A stretch of DNA of 64,000 nt from Lentibacillus halodurans (GCF_900112045.1 NZ_FOJW01000008.1:150905-214904); one strand, 5' to 3'; positions 9,636-17,835 are shown, numbered from the stretch's first letter. The notes: generated by a model not told the origin, from the sequence alone. Numbers and translations are program-made.

Positions 9636-10406
9636 ATGAATCAAAGTGTGATCAAAGCATTAAAATTATTAAACTATTTTTCAGTGGAAACACCCGAATG
9701 GACATTAAAGGAAATAGCCCATAATGCAGAAATCCCGAAACCTACCGCTTACCGACTTTTATCAGCACTGGAATCCAGTGATTTTTTATATAAAACAAAA
9801 GAGAACGAGCATGACAGCAAGTATCGGTTAGGACTTAAACTGCTGGAGCTCGGACAGATCGTTTCCGATCAACTGGAGATTCGGAACGTCGCCTTGCCTT
9901 ATATGCAGAAACTGGCTGCTGATATCAATGAGGTTATCCATCTGGTCATCAGTAATCAGGATGAAGCTACATATATCGAGAAGGTGGACAGCTCAAGGGC
10001 ACTAAGGCTGAATACTAGAGTTGGCAAAAGTTCACCACTTTATTTGGGATCCGGTCCTAAAATGCTGTTGGCAAACATGCCCAGGAAGAGACAAGAAGCT
10101 ATTTTAGAGGAATCGGAACTGCGCCGGGTTGTTGATCATAGGACGATTGATCAAAATAAATTGCTGCAAGAATTGCAAACCATTTATGATGAAGGCTATG
10201 CGTATAGTATCGGTGAACAGGACCCGGATACCACCGGCATATCGTATCCGGTTTATGATTACAGCAATCAAGTCATTGCTGCATTGGCGGTCAGCGGGTT
10301 ATCCAGTCATTTTGAAGGGGAGAATTTGGAGCTATTGAAAGCCAAATCAAAAGTGACGGCTGAAACGATTTCCAGAAAACTCGGTTATCGCGGGCCGGAC
10401 TTTTAG
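9636..10406 (+). CDS. IclR-family transcriptional regulator
   Basis: 256 residues: a winged helix-turn-helix at the N-terminus (about 5-65, with WTLKEIAHNAEIPKPTAYR) and an IclR effector-binding domain from about 80 to the end. IclR proteins usually control neighbouring catabolic operons and sense a pathway intermediate. It directly follows the lysine-type operon but has its own leader after a terminator. The best target by position is the paired dyad at 3783-3819; the glutarate-type operon at 12964-16818 is another possible target, although no matching dyad was seen there. The ATG at 9636 is preceded by AAGGAG. Confidence 0.92.
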   Translation: MNQSVIKALKLLNYFSVETPEWTLKEIAHNAEIPKPTAYRLLSALESSDFLYKTKENEHDSKYRLGLKLLELGQIVSDQLEIRNVALPYMQKLAADINEVIHLVISNQDEATYIEKVDSSRALRLNTRVGKSSPLYLGSGPKMLLANMPRKRQEAILEESELRRVVDHRTIDQNKLLQELQTIYDEGYAYSIGEQDPDTTGISYPVYDYSNQVIAALAVSGLSSHFEGENLELLKAKSKVTAETISRKLGYRGPDF

Positions 10407-10423
10407 CAGGGGGATGATGTTAA

Positions 10424-10741
10424 ATGTATACGGTTTTTATCGCAGGGCATGCCAGATTACCATCTGGAATGGCAGCCAAAAGTATTTATGAGACATTGAC
10501 GATAACGGCTGAAATCGATAAAAAATATGGCGTGATTGTCGCAGCCAACTGCACCCTGGCGACAGAACACGGCAGACAATTCGTGCATCAGCTTTTGAGG
10601 GGGCACAGTCTCCAGGATGGGATTGACAAGCCTGCCGAAACTATGAAAAATCATTATTTGGGAAAAGCTGGCAATGCGCTTGTTTCGGCATTGCATGATT
10701 TGTATCGGCAGTATGAGCATTACCGGGAGGGTCATGGTTAA
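10424..10741 (+). CDS. DUF3870 domain protein
   Basis: A 105-residue protein that starts 18 bp after the IclR stop behind GGGGGATG, so it is co-transcribed with the regulator. The pattern YTVFIAGHARLPSGMAA at the N-terminus, a central GVIVAANCTLATEHG strand-turn and a helical C-terminus fit the small uncharacterised DUF3870 family. No catalytic residues are assigned. Its place between a catabolic regulator and a decayed gene suggests an accessory role in the same pathway, which is only inference. Confidence 0.8.
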   Translation: MYTVFIAGHARLPSGMAAKSIYETLTITAEIDKKYGVIVAANCTLATEHGRQFVHQLLRGHSLQDGIDKPAETMKNHYLGKAGNALVSALHDLYRQYEHYREGHG

Positions 10742-10808
10742 TAGGGAGCTGACTATGCTTTGCCAGCAGGTCATAGTGAACACAATCTTGGATTGGCGCT
10801 TGATGTAG

Positions 10809-11597
10809 GATCAACCCAAATGTACAACGCTGAAGCAGGGTACGCGGGTTTTGGTGGATCCTGCATTTTATGACCGACTTGGTGATGATGCCAACCCGGT
10901 AGGTCTCTTGGGAAGTGAGGTAGATGGAGGCTTCACCCAATATGCAGCCGTTGCAGATTCACGAGCCCATGATGTAACCAACTCCCCATTAAATGATGAG
11001 CAGTTGGCATGTTTACCGACTGCATATGGAACAGCGATGGGTATGCTGGAGCGTGCAGGAATTGTTAAAGGTGATACGATTCTTGTAACTGGTGCCTCAG
11101 GTGGAGTCGGGTTTGCCCTGGTGCAACTGGCCTCTGCACGTGGTTCTCGCGTCGTTGCCATTACTACCTCAGCGAAAAGAGATTTGGTTGCTGAATCTGG
11201 GACGGATGCCATTGTGGACCGTGAGAAGTCTGATCTATCGGCGGAAATATCAGCTGCAGCACCGTCAGGTTTGGATGCTGTGGCGGATGTCGTTGGTGGG
11301 AATACTTTTGAGTGGCTGTTGCCTCTTCTCAGGGAAAGAGGGCGTTGGGTTATTGCCGGTGCTGTCGGGGGACCTGTAGTAACTTTTGATCTGCGTAGAA
11401 TTTATTTAAACAACAGACTTCTGATCGGCTCATCCATGCATACACCTTCTCACTTTCTGAAACTGATTGATGAGGCAAACGAGGGTCGAATCCAGCCACG
11501 AGTCGCTAAAACGTTCAAGTTAACTGACATTCACAAGGCTCAGCAAGTATTTCGAGGTCGACAGCACGTGGGTAAGGTCGTTATACTTCCCTCTTAG
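10809..11597 (+). pseudogene. Remnant of a zinc-type alcohol dehydrogenase/quinone oxidoreductase (MDR family), N-terminus missing
   Basis: The frame from about 10809 encodes the latter two thirds of a medium-chain dehydrogenase/reductase: GTRVLVDP, a short loop, the Rossmann motif TGASGGVGFALVQLA, and the terminal IHKAQQVFRGRQHVGKVVIL that ends such enzymes. About 70-90 residues of the catalytic GroES-like domain are absent and a stop lies at 10806-10808. The only initiators are a weak TTG at 10851 and GTG at 10854, with no Shine-Dalgarno. I therefore read it as a truncated gene. No insertion sequence is visible at the break. Confidence 0.7.
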
Positions 11598-11673
11598 ATT
11601 TTTTAAGACACAGTTTACCGTTAACGGGCACGATTCTGTAACAATTTTGAATATAGTGTATCGTAGCTTTAAG

Positions 11674-11682
11674 TGATATAAT
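11674..11682 (+). promoter_or_regulatory. Extended -10 promoter (TGATATAAT)
   Basis: A TG-n-TATAAT extended -10 element ends at 11682, upstream of the small ORF at 11697 and the DinB-type gene at 11833. No convincing -35 hexamer was found. Confidence 0.4.
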
Positions 11683-11696
11683 TAAATAAAATATTC

Positions 11697-11804
11697 ATGG
11701 AAGAGGTAATCTTACATGAATACTGCAAGGATCGTTTACCTAAAATTATTGACGAAATACTCGAACAGGAAGTGGATAAAATTCTGGAATTTGCAGAGTT
11801 TTAA
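11697..11804 (+). CDS. Possible 35-residue ORF upstream of the DinB-type gene
   Basis: An ATG at 11697 opens a 35-residue acidic, helix-prone peptide starting MEEVILHEYCKDR and ending EQEVDKILEFAEF. It lies directly downstream of the extended -10 and 28 bp before the DinB-type start. No Shine-Dalgarno precedes it, and the ATG is only about 14 nt from the -10, so it may be a leaderless peptide, the tail of a decayed gene, or chance. No family recognised. Confidence 0.25.
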   Translation: MEEVILHEYCKDRLPKIIDEILEQEVDKILEFAEF

Positions 11805-11832
11805 ATCTAAAAAAAGGGAAAAGAGGATTAAA

Positions 11833-12342
11833 ATGGATGTAAGATACCCAATAGGCAAATTACAAGTTCCCGAAAAGGTAACATTTGAAAATCTTCAAGA
11901 ATGGTTAAAGCAAATCGAAACTTACACGATTCGATTAGGAGAAACTGTCGACTCATTAAGTGATGAGGAATTAAGCAAAACTTATCGTGATGGTAGCTGG
12001 ACAGTTCGTCAACTTGTTCATCATATTGCTGACTCTCAGTTGAACATGTATCAGCGTTTGAAGCTGGCTTTAACAGGTGAGAGTGCAACAGTACCAGCTT
12101 TTGATGAAGAAAAGTGGGCTATTCAACCGGATACAAAACTTCCCGTAGAATGTTCTATAAAAATGTTGGAAGGTATAAATGAGCGTATCGTATCTTTGGG
12201 TCATAGTTTAACTGCAGAGCAATTAGATCGAACTTTTGTTCATCAGATAAATGGTAAAATAACAGTTGCAACAAAGGTTGCAAAATTAGCTTGGCATGAA
12301 GAGCATCACTTAGCCCATATAAAAATCGCATTATCAAAATAG
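11833..12342 (+). CDS. bstA: DinB-superfamily putative metal-dependent hydrolase/bacillithiol S-transferase, YfiT/BstA type
   Basis: A 169-residue four-helix DinB-fold protein. YRDGSWTVRQLVHHIADSQLN near residues 55-75 and the late WHEEHHLAHI carry the three histidines that bind metal in YfiT. B. subtilis YfiT/BstA homologues conjugate bacillithiol to electrophiles. I chose ATG 11833 behind AGAGGA because the protein then opens MDVRYPIGKLQVP, as YfiT does; an upstream in-frame ATG (11716) would add a basic stretch that does not look like part of the family. It stands alone, on the plus strand, with its promoter probably at 11674. Confidence 0.85.
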   Translation: MDVRYPIGKLQVPEKVTFENLQEWLKQIETYTIRLGETVDSLSDEELSKTYRDGSWTVRQLVHHIADSQLNMYQRLKLALTGESATVPAFDEEKWAIQPDTKLPVECSIKMLEGINERIVSLGHSLTAEQLDRTFVHQINGKITVATKVAKLAWHEEHHLAHIKIALSK

Positions 12343-12369
12343 CATAATATTTAAGGAATTGGGGGTTTA

Positions 12370-12468
12370 TCAAATCTCGATAAGCCAATTGTTTATTCGA
12401 CTATTTTTTAGTTCAGCAAATTCTTTAAGTAAGTTGGGCTTTATTTTCTTTTTAATTTTAAAGTCCAT
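12370..12468 (-). CDS. Possible 32-residue basic small protein
   Basis: On the reverse strand AAAGGAG (12484-12478) stands 9 nt before an ATG at 12468 that opens a 32-codon frame, starting MDFKIKKKIKPNLLKEF and ending in TGA at 12370. The ribosome binding site is better than chance, but no family is recognised and the length is too short for codon statistics. It is convergent with the DinB-type gene. Confidence 0.3.
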   Translation of the reverse strand: MDFKIKKKIKPNLLKEFAELKNSRINNWLIEI

Positions 12469-12963
12469 TCTTCAAGACTCCTTTTTTCCAATCTATAACA
12501 CACCTGGATGTCTTTTATTTTAACAAATTGGAATGATTCCCTACACAACATTTTTGTACTAACAATTATCGGTTGATTCAAAACAAACAACTATTTGGTT
12601 AAAATAAGGCGCACATTTAGAAGGAAAAATGCGTTTTTATGGCCATTCAAATGAAACTTCTTTATTGTCATGGCCCAGTTAGCGACTTTAACTTTAATTG
12701 TCACGCTTGTCGTGTACCTGAATGAAAAAAGTAATCGCCCCAAGCCAAGGTCAGCGATTACTTCTTCAGATCGACAAGCCAGACAGCTGGCCAACTGCAC
12801 TTTATGCAGTTTGTAGTAGCAGTACCGGATAGTTATGATCCCAACTACGGCGATTTCATACGAGTCTATAGCGATTCCGGCTTAATCTACAGCGGTAATT
12901 TCAAAAAATGTCAAATTAAAACTAATAGCCACCTTTTGCAGCAGGAAATGCGACCATCAGTTA
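12469..12963. other. Noncoding gap, contents largely unexplained
   Basis: About 495 bp without a convincing gene. It holds the terminator at 12726-12766. The right half (12805-12960) keeps a short open stretch on the plus strand without start signal or recognisable family, which I take as chance or relic sequence. Confidence 0.5.
12726..12766 (-). terminator. Rho-independent terminator of the glutarate-type operon
   Basis: Read on the minus strand, AAGTAATCGC pairs with GCGATTACTT around a 15-18 nt loop and is followed by a T run. It lies about 200 bp beyond the semialdehyde dehydrogenase stop and would end the 16818-12964 transcript. Confidence 0.7.
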
Positions 12964-14421
12964 TTAATAGGTACTGTCAATCCCCATCGATACATACTTC
13001 ATTTCTATAAACTCATCCATGCCATGGTGGCCGCCTTCTTTGCCGACACCGGACTGTTTGATGCCGCCGAATGGTGCCTCGGCAACAGCAGGGAAGACGT
13101 CATTAATGCCGACAATGCCATAGTCAAGTTTTTCCGAGACTAGGACCGCGCGGCTGGTCGTTTCAGTGAAAATATAAGCGGCGAGTCCGTAGTCGGTATC
13201 ATTGGCTTTCCCGATAACAGTATCTTCATCACTGAAAGTCTGCACCGGCATAAGCGGGCCAAATGTTTCCTCGTTCATGACGAGCATATCATCGGTCACG
13301 CCTGACAGAACGGTAGGCTGATAGAAATAACCATCAAAATCGCCGTTCCATTTATCGCCACCGCAAACGACTTTTGCCCCTTTTGCCACAGCGTCATCAA
13401 GGTGTTTCTCGACTTTTTGCAATGCCTGCTCATTGATCAGCGGGCCGAGATCGGTTCCTTCTTCGGTGCCATTCCCAACTTTAAGCGCTACAATTTTTTC
13501 GGTCAGTTTTTCATTGAAAGCATCTTGAACAGATTCGTGAACATAGATCCGATTGGCACATATACATGTCTGGCCATTATTACGGAATTTGCTCGCCAGT
13601 GCTAGTGAGACAGCTTTATCGATATTCGCATCGTCAAACACGACAATTGGTGCATGGCCGCCGAGCTCAAGTGATAATTTCTTCACATGATTGGCACTTT
13701 CACGCATCAAATATTTCCCGACTTCAGTGGATCCGGTAAATGTCATCAAGCGGACATCCTTGCTTTCAAGCATCGTATTGCCGATTGCCTCGTCATCACC
13801 GGTCACTAGGTTGACAACGCCATTTGGTATTCCGGCATTTTCCAGGATTTTGACGATTTCAATGGCCGACATCGGTGTTTCCGGTGCCGGCTTCAAAACA
13901 ACCGTACATCCGGCAGCAAGGGCCGGAGCAATTTTGCGAGTGATCATGGATGCCGGAAAATTCCATGGTGTAATCGCCCCGACAACACCGACCGGCTGTG
14001 GGATAACAAGCAGCCGCTTGGATTTAATGGATGACGGGATCCATTCTCCATATGTTCGGCTTGCCTCTTCGGCATACCAGAGCAAAAAGTTGGCAGCACC
14101 TTTCACTTCGCCGATTGCTTCCTTCAGCGGTTTACCCTGTTCAGTTGTCAAAATTTCTCCAAGGCGTTGCGCATCATCCATCATCAATTCATGCGCTCTG
14201 TACAAAATGCGTGAGCGCTCCCGGCCGGTCATTTCTCGCCACGTTTTGAACGCCCGTGACGCCGCTGCAATCGCTGCTTTGGCTTCCATTTTCCCGCCAT
14301 AAGTAACTTCCGTGATCGGTTCAAGTGTTGCCGGATTATAGACGCTTTCTGTTTCCTGTCCGTCCACATCTTGCCACTTGCCGTCGATAAAAATACTATT
14401 TGTTTTGCTTTTAAGCATCAT
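12964..14421 (-). CDS. NAD(P)-dependent succinate/glutarate-semialdehyde dehydrogenase
   Basis: A 485-residue GabD-type aldehyde dehydrogenase with TPWNFPASMITRK (151-163), catalytic Glu252 in LELGGHAP, nucleophile Cys286 in NNGQTCICANR, and the C-terminal PFGGIKQSGVGKEGG. GabD-type enzymes oxidise succinate semialdehyde and often glutarate semialdehyde. No GABA aminotransferase is nearby; instead it is the last gene of a unit with an acyl-CoA dehydrogenase and a CoA-transferase, which favours the C5 substrate (glutarate semialdehyde to glutarate). It starts 22 bp after the dehydrogenase gene, behind AAGGAGG. Confidence 0.9.
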   Translation of the reverse strand: MMLKSKTNSIFIDGKWQDVDGQETESVYNPATLEPITEVTYGGKMEAKAAIAAASRAFKTWREMTGRERSRILYRAHELMMDDAQRLGEILTTEQGKPLKEAIGEVKGAANFLLWYAEEASRTYGEWIPSSIKSKRLLVIPQPVGVVGAITPWNFPASMITRKIAPALAAGCTVVLKPAPETPMSAIEIVKILENAGIPNGVVNLVTGDDEAIGNTMLESKDVRLMTFTGSTEVGKYLMRESANHVKKLSLELGGHAPIVVFDDANIDKAVSLALASKFRNNGQTCICANRIYVHESVQDAFNEKLTEKIVALKVGNGTEEGTDLGPLINEQALQKVEKHLDDAVAKGAKVVCGGDKWNGDFDGYFYQPTVLSGVTDDMLVMNEETFGPLMPVQTFSDEDTVIGKANDTDYGLAAYIFTETTSRAVLVSEKLDYGIVGINDVFPAVAEAPFGGIKQSGVGKEGGHHGMDEFIEMKYVSMGIDSTY

Positions 14422-14443
14422 GTCGAAATCCTCCTTTGACCAT

Positions 14444-15646
14444 TTAGACTTTAGCTCGATCGCCTTCCCATGCCGGCAGCATTTTATTGAGTGGTTTATC
14501 CTTCCGATAGCCTAATGCGTATTCTGCCTGCATGATCGTATGGATTTCACGTGTCCCTTCATAAATGACTGGTGCCTTTGAGTTGCGCAAATACCGCTCA
14601 ACCGGATATTCATCCGAATAGCCATATGCCCCGTGGACCTGGATGGCATCATCAGCGGCTTTGTTGGCGAAATCACATGCCTGCCATTTGGCCATGGACG
14701 TTTCCTCTGTGTTGCGTGTACCGGCATTTTTTAATTCGCCGGCGCGATAGACAAGCAGACTGCTCATTTCAAGTCCGGCTTTCATATTGGCAATCATACG
14801 CTGGACAAGCTGATGCTGCCCGATTGGTTTTCCGAACGTTTCTCGCTCATGGGCATATTTAACACTCGCTTCCAGGCAGGCACGAATCTGTCCGACAGCA
14901 CCGGCAGCAACCGTAAATCGTCCATTGTCAAGTGCTGCCATGGCGATTTTGAATCCTTCTCCTTCCTCACCAAGCAGATTCTCTTTCGGGACTTTTATAT
15001 GATCGAAAAAGATTTCACCGGTATTACCGGATCGGATGCCAAGTTTTCCTTTTGTCGCTTTCGAGTCGAACCCTTTCCAGTCACGTTCGACGATAAATGC
15101 AGAAATACCTTTATGGCGTTTTTCCTTATCGGTATAGGCAAATACAAGAAAATGATCGGCTGTATCACATAGGGAGATCCATGATTTCGAGCCGTTCAGA
15201 ATGTAGTGGTCACCATCTTTGACGGCCGTGGACTGGATGGAGGCAACATCTGACCCGGCACCAGGTTCTGTTAGCCCATAAGCACCGACTTTTTCACCCT
15301 TAGCCTGGGGAACGAGATATTTCTGCTTCTGTTCCTCTGTACCCCATTGCAGCAGCGTCATGCTGTTCAGTCCTGTATGAACAGAAACCGCTGTACGGAA
15401 TGCTGTATCGCCGCGTTCCAGTTCTTCACACACGATGGCCAGTGAATTGTAGTCCATGCCACTGCCGCCGTATTCTTCCGGGATACAGACGCCCATCAGT
15501 CCAAGGTCAGCAAGTCGCTTCATAATAGAAGGATCGAATTTTCCTACGCGGTCCCATTCTGCGATATGTGGCATAATTTCTTTGTCAACAAAATTTCTGA
15601 CTGTATCTCGGAGCATATTCTGTTCTTCTGAAAAATTAAAATCCAT
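14444..15646 (-). CDS. Acyl-CoA dehydrogenase, probably glutaryl-CoA dehydrogenase
   Basis: A 400-residue FAD-dependent acyl-CoA dehydrogenase. The catalytic base is Glu363 in IYEGTREIHT, the position used by glutaryl-CoA and short-chain enzymes. Within DTAFRTAVSVHTGL, Arg84 aligns by eye with the arginine that holds the distal carboxylate in glutaryl-CoA dehydrogenase (human DSGYRSAMSVQ region). That residue is what separates the decarboxylating glutaryl-CoA enzyme from ordinary chain-length dehydrogenases. The product would be crotonyl-CoA plus CO2. It sits 11 bp after the CoA-transferase stop and before the semialdehyde dehydrogenase, a consistent set for glutarate use. A branched or short-chain acyl-CoA substrate remains possible. 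Confidence 0.85.
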   Translation of the reverse strand: MDFNFSEEQNMLRDTVRNFVDKEIMPHIAEWDRVGKFDPSIMKRLADLGLMGVCIPEEYGGSGMDYNSLAIVCEELERGDTAFRTAVSVHTGLNSMTLLQWGTEEQKQKYLVPQAKGEKVGAYGLTEPGAGSDVASIQSTAVKDGDHYILNGSKSWISLCDTADHFLVFAYTDKEKRHKGISAFIVERDWKGFDSKATKGKLGIRSGNTGEIFFDHIKVPKENLLGEEGEGFKIAMAALDNGRFTVAAGAVGQIRACLEASVKYAHERETFGKPIGQHQLVQRMIANMKAGLEMSSLLVYRAGELKNAGTRNTEETSMAKWQACDFANKAADDAIQVHGAYGYSDEYPVERYLRNSKAPVIYEGTREIHTIMQAEYALGYRKDKPLNKMLPAWEGDRAKV

Positions 15647-15657
15647 CTGATCATCTC

Positions 15658-16818
15658 CTAATTTTTTGATTTCGTTAGTCCTAATTGTTCCAGTATCGTT
15701 TCAGTATGTTCACCTGCATCCGGCGGGTGACGGTTGACATTGGCCGGTGTCCGCGAAAGTTTCAGCGGACTGCCGATCATCTGGATACCCCCCGCTGTTG
15801 GATGTTCAGCATTGATGAACATATTCCGTTCGCTCAGCTGCGGGTCATTCGCCACCTCATCAATTGTTTGAATCGGCCCACATGGAATACTGTTTTCCTG
15901 GCATTTTTCCTGCCAATAAGCGGTTGGTTTAGTTGAGAACACCTTTTGAAGCAGCGGGATTAAGGCTTCCCGGTTCGCCACCCTGTCCGGATTTGTCTGA
16001 AAACGTTCATCTGATGCATATTCCGGCTTATCTAAAATCTTGCATAATCTGTTGAATTGATTGTCATTTCCTACAGCGATCACCATTTGACCGTCCATTG
16101 TTGCAAATGTCTGGTACGGGACAATATTTGCGTGCTGATTTCCCAAGGCTGCAGGAATTTTTCCGGCCATCAGATAGTTGCTGCCGATATTGACAAGCGC
16201 ACTAACAGCTGAATCATACAGAGAAAGATCGAGCTTTTGCCCCTTGCCTGATTGTGTCCGTTCGAGCAGTGCTCCCTGAATTCCGATACAGGCATACAGA
16301 CCGGTTAAAATATCCGTGATCGCCACGCCGACTTTCTGCGGGCCTGATTCGCTGTCACCGGTAATACTCATCAATCCGCTCATCGCCTGGATAATGAAAT
16401 CATAGCCTGGCATATCCTTATATGGCCCTGTTTCGCCAAATCCCGTTATTGAGCAATAGACGATTCCGGGATTGATTTCGGATAACGTTTCATAATCCAA
16501 TCCGAGTCGTTGCATGGTTCCGGTTTTAAAATTATTGATGACCACATCGCTTTCACGTGCGAGCTCTTTGATTGCCTCAATGCCTTCCGGGGACTTGAGG
16601 TCTAACGTGATGCTTTTTTTGTTCCGGTTGGCCGAGAGATAATAGGCGCTGACACCATTTTGAAATGGCGGTCCCCATTTCCGTGTCTCATCACTGCCTC
16701 CTGGTGCTTCCACTTTAATAACCTCTGCACCAAGGTCACCAAGGATCATTGTGCAATACGGCCCGGCCAGCACGCGTGATAAATCGAGAATCTTGATGTT
16801 TTCAAGTGCTCCAGCCAC
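15658..16818 (-). CDS. Class III (CaiB/BaiF) CoA-transferase, possible glutarate CoA-transferase
   Basis: 386 residues from GTG 16818. The start is chosen because AAAGGAG lies 7 nt upstream and the family N-terminus LENIKILDLSRVLAGPYC follows at once. An upstream ATG in frame (16899) would add 27 residues encoded by a dispersed repeat. Motifs include LGAEVIKVE near residue 35 and DLSLYDSA in the middle; the catalytic Asp is expected near DMPGYDFIIQ. Family members move CoA between dicarboxylates; the human homologue SUGCT makes glutaryl-CoA. First gene of an operon with an acyl-CoA dehydrogenase and a semialdehyde dehydrogenase. Confidence 0.88.
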   Translation of the reverse strand: MAGALENIKILDLSRVLAGPYCTMILGDLGAEVIKVEAPGGSDETRKWGPPFQNGVSAYYLSANRNKKSITLDLKSPEGIEAIKELARESDVVINNFKTGTMQRLGLDYETLSEINPGIVYCSITGFGETGPYKDMPGYDFIIQAMSGLMSITGDSESGPQKVGVAITDILTGLYACIGIQGALLERTQSGKGQKLDLSLYDSAVSALVNIGSNYLMAGKIPAALGNQHANIVPYQTFATMDGQMVIAVGNDNQFNRLCKILDKPEYASDERFQTNPDRVANREALIPLLQKVFSTKPTAYWQEKCQENSIPCGPIQTIDEVANDPQLSERNMFINAEHPTAGGIQMIGSPLKLSRTPANVNRHPPDAGEHTETILEQLGLTKSKN

Positions 16819-16840
16819 GTCATCACTCCTTTTACAACAA

Positions 16841-16980
16841 TAAAGTGAAACTTCCGTCGTTTGGGGTTTTTTATTCCCCGCTGAGGTTAGTTGAACCAAA
16901 TCGATTTACGGGCATTTGCTTCCAATTACATTTCCTGATCTTTCCGGAAGTCTTGATATGGGAACTTAGCCTTCATGCGG
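16841..16980 (+). repeat. Dispersed hairpin repeat, copy 1 (diverged)
   Basis: Starts TAAAGTGAAACTTC, contains an imperfect G/C-rich hairpin, then GGTTAGTTGAACC, ATTTACGGGC and an A/T-rich insert ending ATGCGG. The same layout recurs at 20492, 56565, 61257 and 61405. It lies just upstream of the CoA-transferase ribosome binding site, in the opposite orientation. Confidence 0.75.
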
Positions 16981-17260
16981 AATAAAATAAGCCACTCCAA
17001 AAAGACCACAGAAAGAAAGCTGTAAGTCTATTTGAACTGGCTTTTATCTGTTGCATCAGAACTGGTATTGAACTGTTAACAGATTAGGCAGTTATCAACT
17101 TGTTATTTGGTACCAGAGATGTTTTATAAGGAAATCAATCCAATCGGCGATTTCCTTCAACATGACTTCTGCTTATGATGTATCATGCGTCATAGCGTGG
17201 AACCGCTTTAACATGATTAATTCTATTATATATTGTTCTGAAAAATTTGTAAACAACTAT
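16981..17260. other. Noncoding gap
   Basis: About 280 bp of A/T-rich sequence without start signals on either strand. TATTGTTCTG occurs twice near 17232 and 17264, the second inside the end of the next gene. I see no other structure. Confidence 0.4.
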
Positions 17261-17614
17261 TTATTGTTCTGTTGTAAAGGTAGCTGTCACAACGTTTGAC
17301 AGGTTAATAATATTAGTGATGTCATCAAACAGTTCTTTAATTTCAGGGTTTTGATTCACTTGCGCCATAACGTCATCATGGTGTGATTTGTTCCGAAATA
17401 CGGACTGGCCGAAAAAAATCTCCTCATTCTTTTCCTTTTGGATCACATCAATCAATCCTTTGGCACCATAATTTCCATTGAGGTCTTCAGCACGATAAGT
17501 GTTATCTTCCAGTGCCCCGTTTGACAAATAAATTTCACTAGCCTGACTGTTAATATTGGTAAATGTTTGAACATGTTCCTGTTTAACGCGATAAAGGTAA
17601 ATGACTGTATACAT
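17261..17614 (-). CDS. DUF1428-like small protein
   Basis: A 117-residue protein starting MYTVIYLYRVKQEHVQTF and containing NGALEDNTYRAED and IFFGQSVFRNKSHHDDVMAQV. The layout (N-terminal beta strand, a GALE turn, a late F-S-R-H-D helix start) resembles the DUF1428/YbaA ferredoxin-like fold. No enzyme activity is established for the group. It has no operon partners: mreBH lies downstream with a terminator between. GGAGAGG precedes the ATG. Confidence 0.65.
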   Translation of the reverse strand: MYTVIYLYRVKQEHVQTFTNINSQASEIYLSNGALEDNTYRAEDLNGNYGAKGLIDVIQKEKNEEIFFGQSVFRNKSHHDDVMAQVNQNPEIKELFDDITNIINLSNVVTATFTTEQ

Positions 17615-17739
17615 TTGATCACCTCTCCATCCTTACACTACTAATTCCATATAAGTTTGAAAAATCCTTTTTATAGGAGCTGATAATTTTTGGCATTGTG
17701 GCAGACGTGCGAAAATATAAGGAGCAGGATCGGCAGGAC

Positions 17740-17798
17740 AATCAACAGAAAAGCGTGAGAGAATCGACAGAAGAGAGTGGGAATCAACAGAAATCCTC
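17740..17798 (+). repeat. Short tandem repeat, three units of AATCRACAGAA
   Basis: Three head-to-tail units, about 20-22 bp, begin AATCAACAGAA, AATCGACAGAA and AATCAACAGAA, separated by GTG-containing purine-rich spacers. They lie between the DUF1428 gene and the mreBH terminator. No function is assigned. Confidence 0.6.
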
Positions 17799-17835
17799 AT
17801 AACATATCGCATGCACGTCATTTCATCATCCTATG

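Noticed and set aside
11716..11832. Longer N-terminus for the DinB-type protein from ATG 11716
   Set aside because: The added stretch is basic and unlike YfiT; ATG 11833 has AGAGGA and the family N-terminus.
12804..13010. Plus-strand ORF upstream of the semialdehyde dehydrogenase end
   Set aside because: No start signal, overlaps the end of a certain gene, no family resemblance.
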